DNA from: Halieaceae bacterium MED-G27
Lineage (GTDB): Bacteria > Pseudomonadota > Gammaproteobacteria > Pseudomonadales > Halieaceae
Direction: 5' to 3'
NCBI GenBank assembly: GCA_002456975.1
Contig: NTKA01000004.1
Coordinates: 1-64,000, forward strand
Length of the DNA stretch: 64,000 bases
How positions within the stretch are numbered: position 1 is the first letter of the stretch; each line of letters starts with the position of its first letter. This document shows, in pieces, positions 38,599 through 49,744 of the stretch. Position numbers and translations under genes: made by a program. Under the pieces are notes generated by a model. The model was not told where the DNA came from. It did no database searches and saw only the letters and a list, made by a program, of their open reading frames with translations.

Positions 38599-40189
38599 AT
38601 CCACTAACAGCGATGAGCTAGGGCAGGAAGAAAAGCCCAAGCGCGGTCTCTTAGGCTCGAGCGCAATCGTCAGCATGGGTACCATGCTGTCCCGCTTGTT
38701 TGGTCTCGCTCGGGACGTTGTGTTGGCCAATTTGCTGGGTGCCGCCCCCAATGCCGACGCTTTTTTTGTAGCCTTCAAGGTACCTAATTTTCTACGGCGC
38801 CTATTTGCCGAGGGCGCTTTCTCTCAGGCTTTTGTGCCCGTTCTCACCGAGACCAAGGAGCAGCAGGACCACGCCGCCGTAAAAGCGTTGGTCAATCGCG
38901 TGGCGGGTGTGCTGGGCGGCTCTTTGTTTATACTCACTTCGATCGCCATGCTGCTGGCGCCTTGGGTTGCGCTGGTATTTGCACCGGGCTTCGCCAGCGA
39001 CCCCGACAAGCTAGCGCTTACCGCTGACCTGATTGTTTGGACGTTTCCCTACCTACTGCTGATCTCTCTAACCGGGCTCTGCGGCGCGATTCTGAATAGC
39101 TATGGTCGCTTTGCGGTGCCTGCCTACACACCCGTGCTCTTGAACCTGTCGTTGATTGCCGCGGCAACCATCTGGGCGCCACGAATGGCGGAGCCTGCGA
39201 TGGGTCTCGCGATGGGCGTCATGCTGGCAGGGGTGGTGCAGTTGTTGTTTCAGTTGCCATCACTGCATTCGCTAAAACTGACCCCGAAACCCGTTTGGGA
39301 TAACCGCGACCCCGGTGTCCGCAAAATCATGGCGCTCATGGTGCCTGCGCTATTCGGGGTCTCGGTCAGTCAGATCAATTTGCTGTTCGACACCGTGCTC
39401 GCCAGTTTATTGCCGAGCGGCAGTGTGTCCTGGCTTTACTACTCGGATCGGCTGACCGAGTTGCCGCTCGGTGTGTTCGCAATCGCGATTGCGACCGTCA
39501 TCCTGCCGTCGTTGTCAGCGCTGAGTACACGCGATGAAGGCGGTCAATTTGCTGCCACTCTGTCTTGGGCGGTTAGGAATGTCTTGCTGATCGCAGTGCC
39601 CGCGACTGTGGCGCTTTGGCTATTGGCTGAGCCTATTCTCGCGACCTTATTTCAATACGGCGCATTTGGGACTCGTGATGTCGAAATGGCAGCAGCGAGT
39701 CTTAGGGCATATACACTGGGTTTGGGCGGCTTTATGTTGATCAAGGTGCTAGCACCCGGCTACTACGCGCGACAGGACATGAAGACTCCGGTAAAGATCG
39801 GCATCATCGCCATGGTCAGCAATATGGTGCTCAACGTGGTGTTTGTATTCCCATTGATGTGGTACTACGACATGGGCCATGTGGGTCTCGCCCTGGCGAC
39901 TAGTGCGTCAGCCTGGATCAACGCCGCACTGCTATACCGTGGGCTGGTGAAGGGTGGTATCGATCTGTCGCCTATCTATGATTTCAAGTTTTTTGCGCGC
40001 CTGATTTGCGGTGTTGTTGCCATGGCAGTGGTGATCCTTTGGCTCGCGCCTGAGGTGCCCGCGTGGCTAAGCGGTGAGTTGGGCTGGCGCGTATTCTGGA
40101 TGAGTGTGCTGGTAATGGCTGGTAGCGCGGCCTATGTCCTCATACTGGCAATCACGGGCCTTCGCTGGCAGACGATCAAAACACCTTAG
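38591..40189 (+). CDS. murJ: Lipid II flippase MurJ
   Basis: This MOP-superfamily protein moves the peptidoglycan precursor lipid II across the inner membrane. It has 532 residues with about 14 membrane segments. The start of the fold shows GTMLSRLFGLARDVVLANLLG and NFLRRLFAEGAFSQAFVPVL, both MurJ signatures with the essential arginines. PVKIGIIAMVSNMVLNVVF is also typical. It heads the conserved run murJ-ribF-ileS-lspA-fkpB-ispH. Confidence 0.96.
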   Translation: MTKSTNSDELGQEEKPKRGLLGSSAIVSMGTMLSRLFGLARDVVLANLLGAAPNADAFFVAFKVPNFLRRLFAEGAFSQAFVPVLTETKEQQDHAAVKALVNRVAGVLGGSLFILTSIAMLLAPWVALVFAPGFASDPDKLALTADLIVWTFPYLLLISLTGLCGAILNSYGRFAVPAYTPVLLNLSLIAAATIWAPRMAEPAMGLAMGVMLAGVVQLLFQLPSLHSLKLTPKPVWDNRDPGVRKIMALMVPALFGVSVSQINLLFDTVLASLLPSGSVSWLYYSDRLTELPLGVFAIAIATVILPSLSALSTRDEGGQFAATLSWAVRNVLLIAVPATVALWLLAEPILATLFQYGAFGTRDVEMAAASLRAYTLGLGGFMLIKVLAPGYYARQDMKTPVKIGIIAMVSNMVLNVVFVFPLMWYYDMGHVGLALATSASAWINAALLYRGLVKGGIDLSPIYDFKFFARLICGVVAMAVVILWLAPEVPAWLSGELGWRVFWMSVLVMAGSAAYVLILAITGLRWQTIKTP

Positions 40190-40269
40190 GCTGTAGGCGA
40201 CATCGGACTCGGTGTCTTAGAGCTTCCTTCTGTATACTTTCGCGCTTAATCACTAAATAACCACGCGTC

Positions 40270-41217
40270 ATGCAGCTAATCCGCGGACAACACAATCTTA
40301 ACAGTACCGATAGGCAGTGCGCTGTCACCATTGGTGCTTTTGATGGTGTTCATCGAGGCCATAAACAGGTCTTAGCCCATCTCAAGGCCGAAGCAGCGGA
40401 GCGCGGACTAGAGACGACGGTGATTACCTTCGAGCCGATGCCGGGCGAGTTTTTGTTCCCTGACCGAGCACCGCCGCGTCTGATGACATTTCGTGAAAAA
40501 GCCGAAGCCATCGCCGCTGAGGGTATTGATAGGCTGCTATGCCTGCGCTTCGACGATCGATTGCGCTCGATGTCCCCTAAAGACTTTATTCAGCAGATCT
40601 TTGTCGATGGTTTGGGCGCTCGCTATATCGCCTTCGGCGATGACTTTCGTTTCGGGAAGGCGCGTGAAGGAGACCTCGCTTATACACAGTCACTGGCCAC
40701 GGAATTCGGTTACGAGGTAGTACCGACATCGACTTTTGATGTCGATGGGGAACGAGTTAGCAGCACCCGGATTCGCGAAGCGCTTGCGCGCTCAGACTTT
40801 GATGATGCGGCACAGCTACTCGGGCGACCCTTTACGCTGTCGGGACGTGTGATCCGCGGCAAGCAACTCGGTCGGCAAATTGGCACCCCCACCGCAAATA
40901 TTGCCCTTAAACGCGTGAAATCACCTCTTTTTGGCGTTTTCGCCGTGCGTGTTAGTGGTGCCGGGATGCATAATGCGCCCGCGGTAGCGAATGTCGGTGT
41001 TAGACCCACGGTCGATGATGGCGCTAAAGCCAATCTCGAGGTGCACTTACTGGACTTCGACCGCGAGATCTATGGCGAGCGATTAACAGTGGAATTCAAG
41101 GTAAAACTCAGAGACGAGCACAAGTTTGAGTCACTGGATGCCCTTAAAGCGGCTATCGCCAATGACCGTGACATGGCCCGAGCCTGGCACAGCGCCAACC
41201 CGGTGGTTGGGCAGTAA
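40270..41217 (+). CDS. ribF: Bifunctional riboflavin kinase/FAD synthetase
   Basis: This enzyme makes FMN and then FAD from riboflavin. The 315 residues contain an N-terminal adenylyltransferase domain with TIGAFDGVHRGHKQVL (about 21-36) and VSSTRIREAL, and a C-terminal kinase domain with GRQIGTPTANIAL and VANVGVRPTVDDGAKANLEVHL in part (NVGVRPTVDD). No FMN riboswitch is visible in the 80-base gap before it. ileS follows after 24 bases. Confidence 0.96.
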   Translation: MQLIRGQHNLNSTDRQCAVTIGAFDGVHRGHKQVLAHLKAEAAERGLETTVITFEPMPGEFLFPDRAPPRLMTFREKAEAIAAEGIDRLLCLRFDDRLRSMSPKDFIQQIFVDGLGARYIAFGDDFRFGKAREGDLAYTQSLATEFGYEVVPTSTFDVDGERVSSTRIREALARSDFDDAAQLLGRPFTLSGRVIRGKQLGRQIGTPTANIALKRVKSPLFGVFAVRVSGAGMHNAPAVANVGVRPTVDDGAKANLEVHLLDFDREIYGERLTVEFKVKLRDEHKFESLDALKAAIANDRDMARAWHSANPVVGQ

Positions 41218-41241
41218 TAGAAGAGACGTATTGACAGACAG

Positions 41242-44043
41242 ATGAGCGACTACAAAAGCACTCTGAACTTGCCGGAAACGGCGTTTCCCATGAAGGCGAA
41301 TCTAACGCAGCGTGAGCCCGAGCGGCTCAAGCAATGGGAGGCGATGGATCTCTACGGCTTGATGCGAGCAGAGGGAGCGGGGCGACCGACCTTTATCCTG
41401 CATGATGGTCCCCCCTACGCGAACGGTGAATTACACGTCGGTCATGCGATCAATAAGATTCTGAAGGACATCATCGTCAAGTCGAAGACCTTGTCGGGTT
41501 TCGATGCGCCCTACGTGCCGGGATGGGATTGTCACGGGCTACCGATCGAGCTGAACGTCGAGAAAAAAGTGGGCAAGCCCGGTCACAAAGTGACCCCGGC
41601 TGAATTTCGGCAGAAGTGTCGAGACTATGCTGCGCGACAGGTCGAGGCGCAGTGTACTGACTTCAAGCGTATGGGTGTCGTTGGCGACTGGCAGGACCCC
41701 TACCTGACCATGAATTTCGAATTCGAGGCCAATATTGTTCGCACACTGGGCAAGATAGTCTCGAATGGTCACCTGCAACAAGGGTTCAAGCCGGTGCATT
41801 GGTGCCTCGATTGTGGCTCGGCTCTTGCTGAAGCCGAAGTTGAATACCAGGATAAAATATCCTCGGCTGTCGACGTGGCATTCCCTTTTGCTGATCAGGC
41901 GGCCGCGCGCGAATTGCTGGGAACCGATTTCGCCGGTGAGTTAACGGTAGCGATCTGGACGACTACGCCCTGGACGCTGGCAGCGAACCGAGGCGTCAGT
42001 GTTGCTGCTGATCTCGACTATGCGCTGGTTGAGGTCGCTGGTCGTGCTGTTCTCATAGCAGAAGCGCTGATCGAAGACTGCGCCGAGCGTTTCGGTGCTG
42101 AGTCACCTGCGGTGTTAGCAAAGATCAAAGGCGATGCCCTCGATCGCGTCTTGGTGATCCCGCCGTTTGATAGCACGCCGGTGCCGATCATGCTGGGCGA
42201 TCATGTGACGACCGATGCGGGTACCGGCTGTGTGCACACGGCGCCGGCTCATGGTTTGGAGGACTTCCAGATCGGCAAGGATTATAGCCTTGAGGTCTAC
42301 AACCCAGTCGGCGGCAACGGTGTTTACCTACCGGGAACACCTGTGTTTGAAGGGCAACATATCTTCAAGGCCAACCACGCGATTGTCGAAGAGCTCGCAG
42401 CGCGAGGCACTCTGCTGTGTCATCGGTCGTTCAATCACTCCTATCCGCATTGCTGGCGGCACAAAACTCCGATTATTTTCCGCGCGACACCTCAGTGGTT
42501 TGTTTCGATGGAAAAGCAGGGGTTACTCGAGGGTGCGAAGGCCGCGGTCGATGAAGTGAGCTGGGTGCCGGATTGGGGCCGCGCAAGAATCGACGCCATG
42601 CTCGATGGTCGACCCGATTGGTGTATTTCGAGACAGCGGACCTGGGGTGTTCCCATTCCGTTGTTTGTGAATAAGGTCGATGGCAGCTTCCATCCGGATA
42701 CCGAGCGCTTGATTGAGGAAGTGGCTAAGCGAATTGAAGGCACCGGCATTGATGCCTGGTTTGATCTCTCGGCTGATGAGCTATTGGGTGCTGACAGCGA
42801 ACATTACGACAAGGTCACCGACACGCTCGATGTCTGGTTTGACTCCGGTGTTACCCATGCCTGTGTTCTACGCGAGCGTGGTGGCTTATCTGCACCTGCT
42901 GATCTTTACCTCGAAGGCTCCGATCAGCATCGGGGCTGGTTTCAGTCATCGCTGCTGACCGGAATTGGCGCTTTCGGCGAATCCCCTTACCGCCAGGTGT
43001 TGACCCATGGTTTCACTGTCGATGGTGAAGGGCGGAAGATGTCGAAGTCGCTGGGTAATATCATTCCCGCAAAAAAGGCGATGAATGATATCGGTGCCGA
43101 CGTGCTGAGACTCTGGGTGTCGTCAGCTGACTACCGAAACGAAATCGCAGCGAGCGACGAAATCTTCAAGCGCACAGCGGATGCCTATCGGCGTATCCGT
43201 AATACTGCGAGATTTTTGTTGGCGAACTTGGCTGGCTTTGATCCATCGCGCGATCAGCTCTCAGCGGCCGAACTGCTACCGCTGGATCGTTGGATTATCC
43301 GTCGTGCGGCCGCCTTGCAGGCCGAGTTGCTCGACGCCTACGACACCTATCAATTCCATCACGTGTATCACAAGGTCCACAATTTCTGCAGTGGTGAGTT
43401 GGGTGGTTTTTACCTCGATGTGATCAAGGATCGTCAGTACACCACGCAGGCTGATTCGCAGCCGCGTCGGTCAGCCCAAACCGCGCTCTATCACCTAGCC
43501 GAAGCACTCGCCTGCTGGATTGCGCCGGTACTCAGCTTTACCGCCGAAGAGATTTGGGAGAATTTGCCAGGTGAGCATGCCTCATCGGTATTTCTGAGCG
43601 CCTGGTACGAGCTACCGGGCGACGTGGCCGACGATGAGTTCGATGACGACTTTTGGTCGACCTGTCAGCAGGTGCGTCAGGATGTAAACAAGGCGCTGGA
43701 GGCGAGTCGTGCCGAGGGTAACGTCCGCGGCTCGCTCGATGCCAACGTCGCACTCTATGCGAGCGATGAACTGAGGGCGACACTCGAGCATTTGGGGGAT
43801 GAGCTGCGCTTCGTCCTCATTACTTCAGATGCTACCTGTAGCGCGTTGGATGAGGCGCCAGCCGAAGCCTTTGCTGGGGAGCTCGAGGGTTTACGCGTTG
43901 TTGTTGTCGCCAGTAATGCCGAAAAATGTGAGCGATGCTGGCATAAACGCGATGATGTGGGCCAGGTCGCCGCGCACCCAACACTGTGTGTCCGATGCGT
44001 CACCAACGTCGATGGCGAAGGCGAAGTTCGTCATTATGCTTGA
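41242..44043 (+). CDS. ileS: Isoleucyl-tRNA synthetase
   Basis: This class I enzyme charges tRNA-Ile. It has 933 residues, against 938 in E. coli. The HIGH motif is NGELHVGHA (about 60-68) and the KMSKS loop is [10 protein letters not shown] (about 600). The CP1 editing domain lies between (about 190-420, with [13 protein letters not shown] and HTAPAHG). The C-terminus holds a zinc site [12 protein letters not shown] and LCVRCVTNV. It overlaps lspA by eight bases. Confidence 0.98.
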   Translation: MSDYKSTLNLPETAFPMKANLTQREPERLKQWEAMDLYGLMRAEGAGRPTFILHDGPPYANGELHVGHAINKILKDIIVKSKTLSGFDAPYVPGWDCHGLPIELNVEKKVGKPGHKVTPAEFRQKCRDYAARQVEAQCTDFKRMGVVGDWQDPYLTMNFEFEANIVRTLGKIVSNGHLQQGFKPVHWCLDCGSALAEAEVEYQDKISSAVDVAFPFADQAAARELLGTDFAGELTVAIWTTTPWTLAANRGVSVAADLDYALVEVAGRAVLIAEALIEDCAERFGAESPAVLAKIKGDALDRVLVIPPFDSTPVPIMLGDHVTTDAGTGCVHTAPAHGLEDFQIGKDYSLEVYNPVGGNGVYLPGTPVFEGQHIFKANHAIVEELAARGTLLCHRSFNHSYPHCWRHKTPIIFRATPQWFVSMEKQGLLEGAKAAVDEVSWVPDWGRARIDAMLDGRPDWCISRQRTWGVPIPLFVNKVDGSFHPDTERLIEEVAKRIEGTGIDAWFDLSADELLGADSEHYDKVTDTLDVWFDSGVTHACVLRERGGLSAPADLYLEGSDQHRGWFQSSLLTGIGAFGESPYRQVLTHGFTVDGEGRKMSKSLGNIIPAKKAMNDIGADVLRLWVSSADYRNEIAASDEIFKRTADAYRRIRNTARFLLANLAGFDPSRDQLSAAELLPLDRWIIRRAAALQAELLDAYDTYQFHHVYHKVHNFCSGELGGFYLDVIKDRQYTTQADSQPRRSAQTALYHLAEALACWIAPVLSFTAEEIWENLPGEHASSVFLSAWYELPGDVADDEFDDDFWSTCQQVRQDVNKALEASRAEGNVRGSLDANVALYASDELRATLEHLGDELRFVLITSDATCSALDEAPAEAFAGELEGLRVVVVASNAEKCERCWHKRDDVGQVAAHPTLCVRCVTNVDGEGEVRHYA

Positions 44044-44533
44044 TGCGCCGGCCCGATCGCCCTGGCTATCAGCACCTTTGCTGGGGCTGTGGCTTGCCGC
44101 GCTCGTCATTGGTCTCGATCAGCTGACCAAAATGCTGGCAACACAGCACCTGACTTATCGCGTTCCGCTGGAGCTCACATCGTGGTTCGATCTCACGCTC
44201 GCACACAATACCGGCGCCGCATTCAGTTTTCTGGCGAGTGCCGGGGGCTGGCAACGATGGTTTCTAAGCGGCGTCGCTCTCGCCGTCAGTGTTTTTGTGC
44301 TGGTATGGCTGTGGCGATTGGAGGTGAGCAAGCTCCGTCTGACGATCGCGCTCGGTTTCATTCTGGGTGGCGGTATCGGCAACCTTATAGATCGTGTGGC
44401 CCATGGCTACGTGGTTGATTTTATTTCCCTGCATTATCAAAACTGGTATTTCCCAGCATTCAATGTGGCGGACTCGGGTATTACGCTCGGTGCTTGTCTG
44501 CTGCTTTGGGATGCTTTTGTTTCTGACGACTAG
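44036..44533 (+). CDS. lspA: Signal peptidase II (lipoprotein signal peptidase)
   Basis: This inner-membrane aspartic protease cleaves prolipoproteins after lipidation. The ATG at 44036 overlaps the ileS end (ATGCTTGA) and gives 165 residues, the usual size. Four membrane segments are seen. The catalytic aspartates are in [19 protein letters not shown] and [27 protein letters not shown] is the third conserved motif. Confidence 0.96.
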   Translation: MLDAPARSPWLSAPLLGLWLAALVIGLDQLTKMLATQHLTYRVPLELTSWFDLTLAHNTGAAFSFLASAGGWQRWFLSGVALAVSVFVLVWLWRLEVSKLRLTIALGFILGGGIGNLIDRVAHGYVVDFISLHYQNWYFPAFNVADSGITLGACLLLWDAFVSDD

Positions 44534-44542
44534 CGTGATCCT

Positions 44543-44995
44543 ATGAGTTCTGAGTTACCGATAGGCCCCAATACCCGAGTGTTTCTCAATTTCTCGATTA
44601 CCCTCGAGACCGGCGAGGAAGTCGACAGTAATTTTGACCGAAGTCCCGTCGATTTTGTGATGGGTGATGGCTCGCTGTTACCCGGATTTGAGGCTTGCTT
44701 GGTCGATTTAAAAGGCGGAGATAGCGCCATCTTTGAAATAGCACCTGAGGATGGATTTGGCGAGCCGCATCCCGATAATTTTCAGGAAGTTCGTAGATCG
44801 GACTTCGCGGGCGACGCTGACTTGACCGCCGGCATGGTGTTTTCATTCGCTGATGCAGCCGGCGGTGAGGTGCCAGGTGTCATCGATTCATTTGATGATG
44901 AGACGGTCCGTGTTAACTTCAACCATCCACTTGCGGGTCGGACTTTGACGTTTCGCGTCAAAATCGATCGCGTTGAACCAGCGGAGGTGCACTGA
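44543..44995 (+). CDS. fkpB: FKBP-type peptidyl-prolyl isomerase, SlpA-like
   Basis: This is a 150-residue isomerase/chaperone. It has the split SlpA/SlyD layout: FKBP part with [14 protein letters not shown], then an inserted flap (about 67-125) that starts [21 protein letters not shown] in part ([16 protein letters not shown]), and the closing strand [15 protein letters not shown]. No His-rich tail is present, which favours FkpB over SlyD. It sits between lspA and ispH as in E. coli. The stop overlaps the ispH start. Confidence 0.95.
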   Translation: MSSELPIGPNTRVFLNFSITLETGEEVDSNFDRSPVDFVMGDGSLLPGFEACLVDLKGGDSAIFEIAPEDGFGEPHPDNFQEVRRSDFAGDADLTAGMVFSFADAAGGEVPGVIDSFDDETVRVNFNHPLAGRTLTFRVKIDRVEPAEVH

Positions 44996-45945
44996 TGACT
45001 GTCATGCTAGCCAATCCCCGGGGTTTCTGTGCGGGCGTTGATCGGGCTATCGATATCGTTAATCGAGCACTCGAAGTATTCGGTAGGCCCATTTATGTGC
45101 GCCACGAGGTCGTGCACAACAAGACTGTTGTAGATGATTTGCGAGATCGCGGAGCTGTATTTGTCGAAGAGTTGCACGAGGTGCCAGACGACGCGATCGT
45201 GATTTTCAGTGCGCATGGTGTATCCAAGGCTGTGCAAGCCGAAGCGTCGGAGCGGGGCTTGCAAGTGTTTGATGCTACGTGCCCGCTGGTAACGAAAGTT
45301 CATGTTGAAGTGACGGCGTTTAGTCGTGCGGGTCGCGAGTGCATCTTGATCGGGCACGAGGGTCACCCCGAAGTCGAGGGCACCATGGGTCAGTACGATC
45401 GCTCGAAAGGTGGCGAGATGTACCTGATCGAAGATGAAGATCAGGTGGCGTCACTCGAGGTGCGTGACCCTGATAATTTGGCCTATGTCACTCAGACCAC
45501 CTTGTCGGTTGACGATACGGCGATAGTCATCGATGCCTTGCGCGAGCGTTTTCCCAATATTCAAGGTCCTCGCAAAGACGATATTTGTTACGCCACCCAA
45601 AACCGCCAGGACGCGGTGAAAGATCTCGCAGCCAAAGCCAACGTGGTGCTCGTAGTGGGCTCGCCCAATAGCTCGAACTCTAATCGGTTGCGTGAGTTGG
45701 CAGAGCGATGTGGTGCGCAGGGCTATCTTATTGATAGCGCTGACATGATCGATCCTGCGTGGGTATCCGATGGCGATACCGTAGGAGTAACCGCGGGAGC
45801 GTCAGCACCCGAGCACCTCGTGGAGGGTGTGGTGGATTGGCTCAAGGCTCAAGGTCATTCGACCGTGCAATCGCTGGACGGTCGCCCAGAAAACATCACG
45901 TTCTCGCTACCCAAAGAGCTCCGAATTCCCACAGTTGAGGTGTAG
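44995..45945 (+). CDS. ispH: 4-hydroxy-3-methylbut-2-enyl diphosphate reductase
   Basis: This iron-sulfur enzyme makes IPP and DMAPP in the last MEP-pathway step. It has 316 residues. [19 protein letters not shown] carries the first cluster Cys, [11 protein letters not shown] the second, and [13 protein letters not shown] the substrate loop with the third Cys just upstream region [20 protein letters not shown] in part ([11 protein letters not shown]). [11 protein letters not shown] follows. The start is ATG 44995 overlapping the fkpB TGA. Confidence 0.97.
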   Translation: MTVMLANPRGFCAGVDRAIDIVNRALEVFGRPIYVRHEVVHNKTVVDDLRDRGAVFVEELHEVPDDAIVIFSAHGVSKAVQAEASERGLQVFDATCPLVTKVHVEVTAFSRAGRECILIGHEGHPEVEGTMGQYDRSKGGEMYLIEDEDQVASLEVRDPDNLAYVTQTTLSVDDTAIVIDALRERFPNIQGPRKDDICYATQNRQDAVKDLAAKANVVLVVGSPNSSNSNRLRELAERCGAQGYLIDSADMIDPAWVSDGDTVGVTAGASAPEHLVEGVVDWLKAQGHSTVQSLDGRPENITFSLPKELRIPTVEV

Positions 45946-46172
45946 CGCTCTAAGTCATCAGCGACTGGTGGAAAATTAATCCCAGTGCCCGAGCCGTGGC
46001 TAGGAAGGCACAGGTGGGCTGTTTATCTTCATTTTCTCAACCGCAGATCCGGCACGCTATGCTGATTGGTGGTTACTCTATGAACGCCATCCGCTTCGCC
46101 AATATCCCTCATTTTTGATGAAAACTGACCTTTGATGCGTGCTTGAGCATTCTCCTTGGTCAGAGTGTCCCC

Positions 46173-46682
46173 GTGGCGTTGCAATTAAAAATGACCGGTT
46201 TCACGCTGATCGAGCTCTTGATCGTCATGCTGATTACTGCAGTGCTGGCATCGATGACCGCGCCGGCGCTTTCGGCTTTTAAGACTCGAGTGTCGCTCAT
46301 CAGCGATATGCGTCAGCTCCACAGTGCGGTGCTATTGGCACGCCATCAAGCCGTTATTGAGCAGACGGAAATGATGGTCTGCCCCGCCCCCAAAGTAAAA
46401 AAGCAGACGGGTATTAAGTGCTCGGGATATTATTCAAATGGTGTCGCGGTCTGGCGACAGCAGAGAGGAGACTGGGAGCTCGTCAGAATGTGGCGCTGGG
46501 CGGCCCGACCCGTCATGAATCGACAGGGAACTCGACCGGTATCTGATGGTGTTTTGTTTCAGCCATCAGGAATCAGCAGCCGAAACATGACCTGGTCTAT
46601 GTGCGCTGATGGGTCTAATCGCTCGCTGGTGTTGAACCGAATCGGTAGGCCATCGCTGCGCGATGGTTGGGGGCAGCGCTAG
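46173..46682 (+). CDS. fimT: Minor pseudopilin FimT/GspH type
   Basis: This is a type IV pilus minor pilin. The prepilin motif MTG-FTLIELLIVMLITAVLAS has the cleavage site Gly-Phe and Glu5 in shortened form FTLIELLIVML. Start choices are TTG 46143, GTG 46173 and ATG 46191; I prefer GTG 46173, which gives a nine-residue leader MALQLKMTG with a Lys, though no strong ribosome site is seen for any. The mature body has a Cys pair (MVCPAP, IKCSGYY) and a C-terminal GspH-like region with FQPSGISSRNMTWSMC in part. The stop overlaps that of convergent pilR by three bases. Confidence 0.85.
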   Translation: MALQLKMTGFTLIELLIVMLITAVLASMTAPALSAFKTRVSLISDMRQLHSAVLLARHQAVIEQTEMMVCPAPKVKKQTGIKCSGYYSNGVAVWRQQRGDWELVRMWRWAARPVMNRQGTRPVSDGVLFQPSGISSRNMTWSMCADGSNRSLVLNRIGRPSLRDGWGQR

Positions 46683-48055
46683 TCCTCGAAGCCCAACTTT
46701 TTTAGGCGGTATCGGAGGCTTCTAAAGCTTTCGCCGAGTGCCTCTGCAGCGGCGGTTCTATTCCATCGATGTGCGGTCATTGCCTCCGCTAAGATCTCGC
46801 GCTCAACGGCTTCAAGGTGGCCGTCTAAATCCCCGCCGACCTGCGCCAGTAGCGATGTCTGATTCAGATCTGCAGCCTCGGTGGGTGCGGGCTGTACTGC
46901 TGCTGTCGCCATCGCCTCGGGTACTGGTGAGATTTCTAAATCTTCCTCTTCGATCACGCCGCCCTCCGCCATTGCGGCAGCGCGAGCGAGGATATTTTCG
47001 AGCTGTCTGACATTGCCCGGGTAGTAATTGTTGATCAGACGCTCCATGGCAGCATCACTGACTACGAGAGATTCGATTCCCTCTTCAGAGGCAAGACGAG
47101 ACAAGTGATTAGTGATCAGGTGGGGAATGTCATCTCGGCGCTGAGCAAGTGAGGGTACCTCAACGTCGATCACATTGATTCGATAGAACAAATCCTCCCG
47201 AAAGCGTCCCGTAGCTACCAAATCACCGAGACGTTGATGTGTCGCACTGATCAACCTGACATCGGTAGCAATCTCGGTTTCACTGCCCACAGGGCGGACT
47301 GCTTTTTCCTGTATTGCTCTCAGTAACTTCACTTGAACTGGCTGCGGCAGCTCGGCAATTTCGTCGAGCATCAGGGTGCCACCTTTGGCTGCCTGAAATA
47401 GCCCCTGCTTGTCTTGTACCGCGCCAGTGAACGAGCCTTTCAGGTGACCGAATAACTCACTCTCAACCAGCTCGGGGGGTATGGCACCACAGTTAACAGC
47501 AATGAATGGTCCGTCATCGCGTGAGCTACTGCGATGAATCAGCCTGGCGACGACCTCTTTACCGGATCCCGATTCCCCAAAGACATGAACCGGCGCCTGG
47601 CTGCGCGCGACTTTAATAATTTTGGCGCGAAGCCTATCGGTTGCCGCCGATGGTCCCAATAGTTCATGCGTGACGATAGTCGGCGCATCCACTTTGAGTT
47701 TCAGAGCGTGACCTACGAGCTCACGCAACTTATCGAGCGCGACCGGCTTACTGACAAAATCAAAGGCACCTAATTTAAGTGCCTTGGTCGCCGTTTCAAT
47801 ACTCCCGTGTGCAGTGATGACGGCCACAGGCAGGGAGGCATCGAGCTCCTGAACGTGCTCCACCAGTTGTAGCCCATTGCCATCAGGAAGTCGCATATCG
47901 GTAAGACAGAGATCGGGCTTAGCTTCATCGATGGCTCGCATCGCCGAGGACAATGAATCGGCGCATACCGTATTCAGATTCATGCGCGCGAGCGCGATTT
48001 CAAGCGTTCGCAGAATATCGGGTTCGTCGTCGACCAGTAGTACGGTTTGACTCAC
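46679..48055 (-). CDS. pilR: PilR, sigma-54-dependent response regulator
   Basis: This NtrC-type activator switches on pilin transcription with sigma-54. It has 458 residues. The receiver domain (1-120) has acidic residues VDDEP and phospho-site Asp53 in CLTDMRLPDG. The AAA+ domain has GESGSGKEVVA (Walker A) and GSFTGA in place of GAFTGA, as in Pseudomonas PilR. A Fis-type helix-turn-helix closes the chain (RWNRTAAAEALGESFRSLRYRLK in part: NRTAAAEALGESFRSLR). The start is GTG at 48055, sharing one base with the pilS stop. It is intact although its kinase partner is broken. Confidence 0.94.
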   Translation of the reverse strand: MSQTVLLVDDEPDILRTLEIALARMNLNTVCADSLSSAMRAIDEAKPDLCLTDMRLPDGNGLQLVEHVQELDASLPVAVITAHGSIETATKALKLGAFDFVSKPVALDKLRELVGHALKLKVDAPTIVTHELLGPSAATDRLRAKIIKVARSQAPVHVFGESGSGKEVVARLIHRSSSRDDGPFIAVNCGAIPPELVESELFGHLKGSFTGAVQDKQGLFQAAKGGTLMLDEIAELPQPVQVKLLRAIQEKAVRPVGSETEIATDVRLISATHQRLGDLVATGRFREDLFYRINVIDVEVPSLAQRRDDIPHLITNHLSRLASEEGIESLVVSDAAMERLINNYYPGNVRQLENILARAAAMAEGGVIEEEDLEISPVPEAMATAAVQPAPTEAADLNQTSLLAQVGGDLDGHLEAVEREILAEAMTAHRWNRTAAAEALGESFRSLRYRLKKLGFED

Positions 48056-49661
48056 TACACGACACCTTTTTCCAGTTGCAGGCTGACTCTGAAAGCGCTC
48101 TCGCCCCCGTCGGTTCTACGATACCTCAAATCGGCTCCATTGCTCTCGCACAACTCTTTACAAAGGTACAAGCCGAGGCCAGTTCCGCTCGCTATTGTGG
48201 TAAAGAAGGGCTCGAACAAACGGCTTTGAGAGGATTCGGGTACTCCATCACCAAAGTCGATGATATCGAGGTGGCAAAGATTGTTGGAGGGGCTCGCACT
48301 GACCGCCAAATGTGCTTCGAGTTGTACGGTTTTAAGTTCGGAGTGTCGCAGCGCATTGTCGAGCAGATTATCGAGTACCCGCTTCAATTGTTTCTCATCA
48401 GCGGTAATTGAAACCGGTGTTTCCTGTTGTAAATAGACAGTCGGCTGATCGGCACGGCCCTCCTAAAATTCCTCAAGATAGCCTGGAATCCAGGTATCCA
48501 GATTGAGGGTTTTAAAATCGGGCGGTACGCGTCGAGAGAGTTCGAGCACGTGATTGACCGTGTCATCGATGCGCTTCGTGTTGTTTAACATGATCGAGGT
48601 CAGAGCCGGGTCTGACTCGTTCATATCGGGATTTTCAGCGAGTAGCTGCACCGCATTGCTCACGGCTGCGAGCGGGTTTCGTATTTCATGGGCGATGCTT
48701 CCGGTAAGGCGGCCTAATGAACTCAGTTTCAATGCTTGGGCAAAAACTGGGTCATGGGTGTGTAATCGTCGATGAATAGCTGTGCTTCCCCGGCTCTGGT
48801 TTCATCGATGCTGGTAAAGCGCGGCAACAGCGTTCGAGTGACGGTCTTGGGCTGAAACGGTTCGGGCCTGTGCCCACCACCTGCACGCCATTCCTCAAGT
48901 GCCAAGGCGAGATTGGGATCAATCGACTCGATAGTTTGATAGCCCCAATGACTTAAATTCAGGAGATCTCGGGCTGCTGCATTGACTGCGCGAACTTGAC
49001 TGTCTCTGGAGACCGATAGAATACCGGTCTGCATATGCTCGACGATCTCATCATTTAACTCCTGTAGCCGCTCGGCCTCAGTCGTCGCGTCTATGGCGCG
49101 TTGCTCGGCGACCGTCATGTTGGCGGTAACGAGCTGCCCAATCCAACTGACTGCAAAGATGAGAATACCGCGCAAGCCGGCAGCTAACAGCCCGCCCTGG
49201 CTGTTAGTATCGGTCGCAATATGGAATGCCGTATCGACCAAAATCTAAAGCGTCGCAAGGGCTGCCACTAAGGTGGCAAGTTGGCGATCTCGAAGCAACA
49301 TACTCGCTGCGGCGACCGTCACCAAGTACAGTGCCGAAAATCCACTGCCCAATACTGCGTTCGGGTGGGCGATTAAGGTGGTTGCGACGATATCGAGTAA
49401 CAGCACAGCGAAAATGCCCGGTTCGCTATCTAGTGGGGTTCTGGTGGCGACAGAAGCGAGAATAATGTTGGACAGCAAAAGAAGTCCTGCACCAATGAGC
49501 TGCTGATTAAGGTAGCTTTCGTTTGCCGTTTGATCCGCCGCCGTCGATAGGAAGAGCGCCAACAAAACCGAGCCGATGACTAAGCGATATACGTTATAAA
49601 CGGCGAAGACACGGGACCGGTCGATGGTATCCTTGTCGTAGCGATTAGTGTGTTGCGGCAT
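48055..49661 (-). pseudogene. pilS: pilS sensor kinase, broken by two amber codons and a frameshift
   Basis: Four segments together make one PilS-like kinase: membrane part (ending AALATL at the TAG at 49245-49247), PAS part (in the same frame, from ILVDTAFHIATD to TPMTQFLPKH, stop at 48729), kinase His part (other frame, LSSLGRLTGSIAHEIRNPLAA), ending GYLEEF at a TAG at 48463-48465, and the ATPase part (same frame as the third, RVLDNLLDNALRH to GTGLGLYLCKEL). The frame changes at a run of five T residues near 48745; one extra T would join TPMTQ to AQALKLSSLGRL. Other genes here end normally in TAG, so amber read-through is unlikely. The start is set at the Met of MPQHTNRYDK. Confidence 0.85.
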
Positions 49662-49744
49662 GGGCACATAAACTGTCGCGGGCGTCAGGAGCACTATAGC
49701 AGTAGTCATTCGCATTAGCCTCGCTGCGGATGAGGGAGAAAAGC

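Noticed and set aside
48055-49661. Amber codons in pilS as a recoded amino acid or programmed read-through
   Set aside because: TAG is an ordinary stop for several intact genes here (for example aceF and fxsA), and a frameshift is also present in the same gene.
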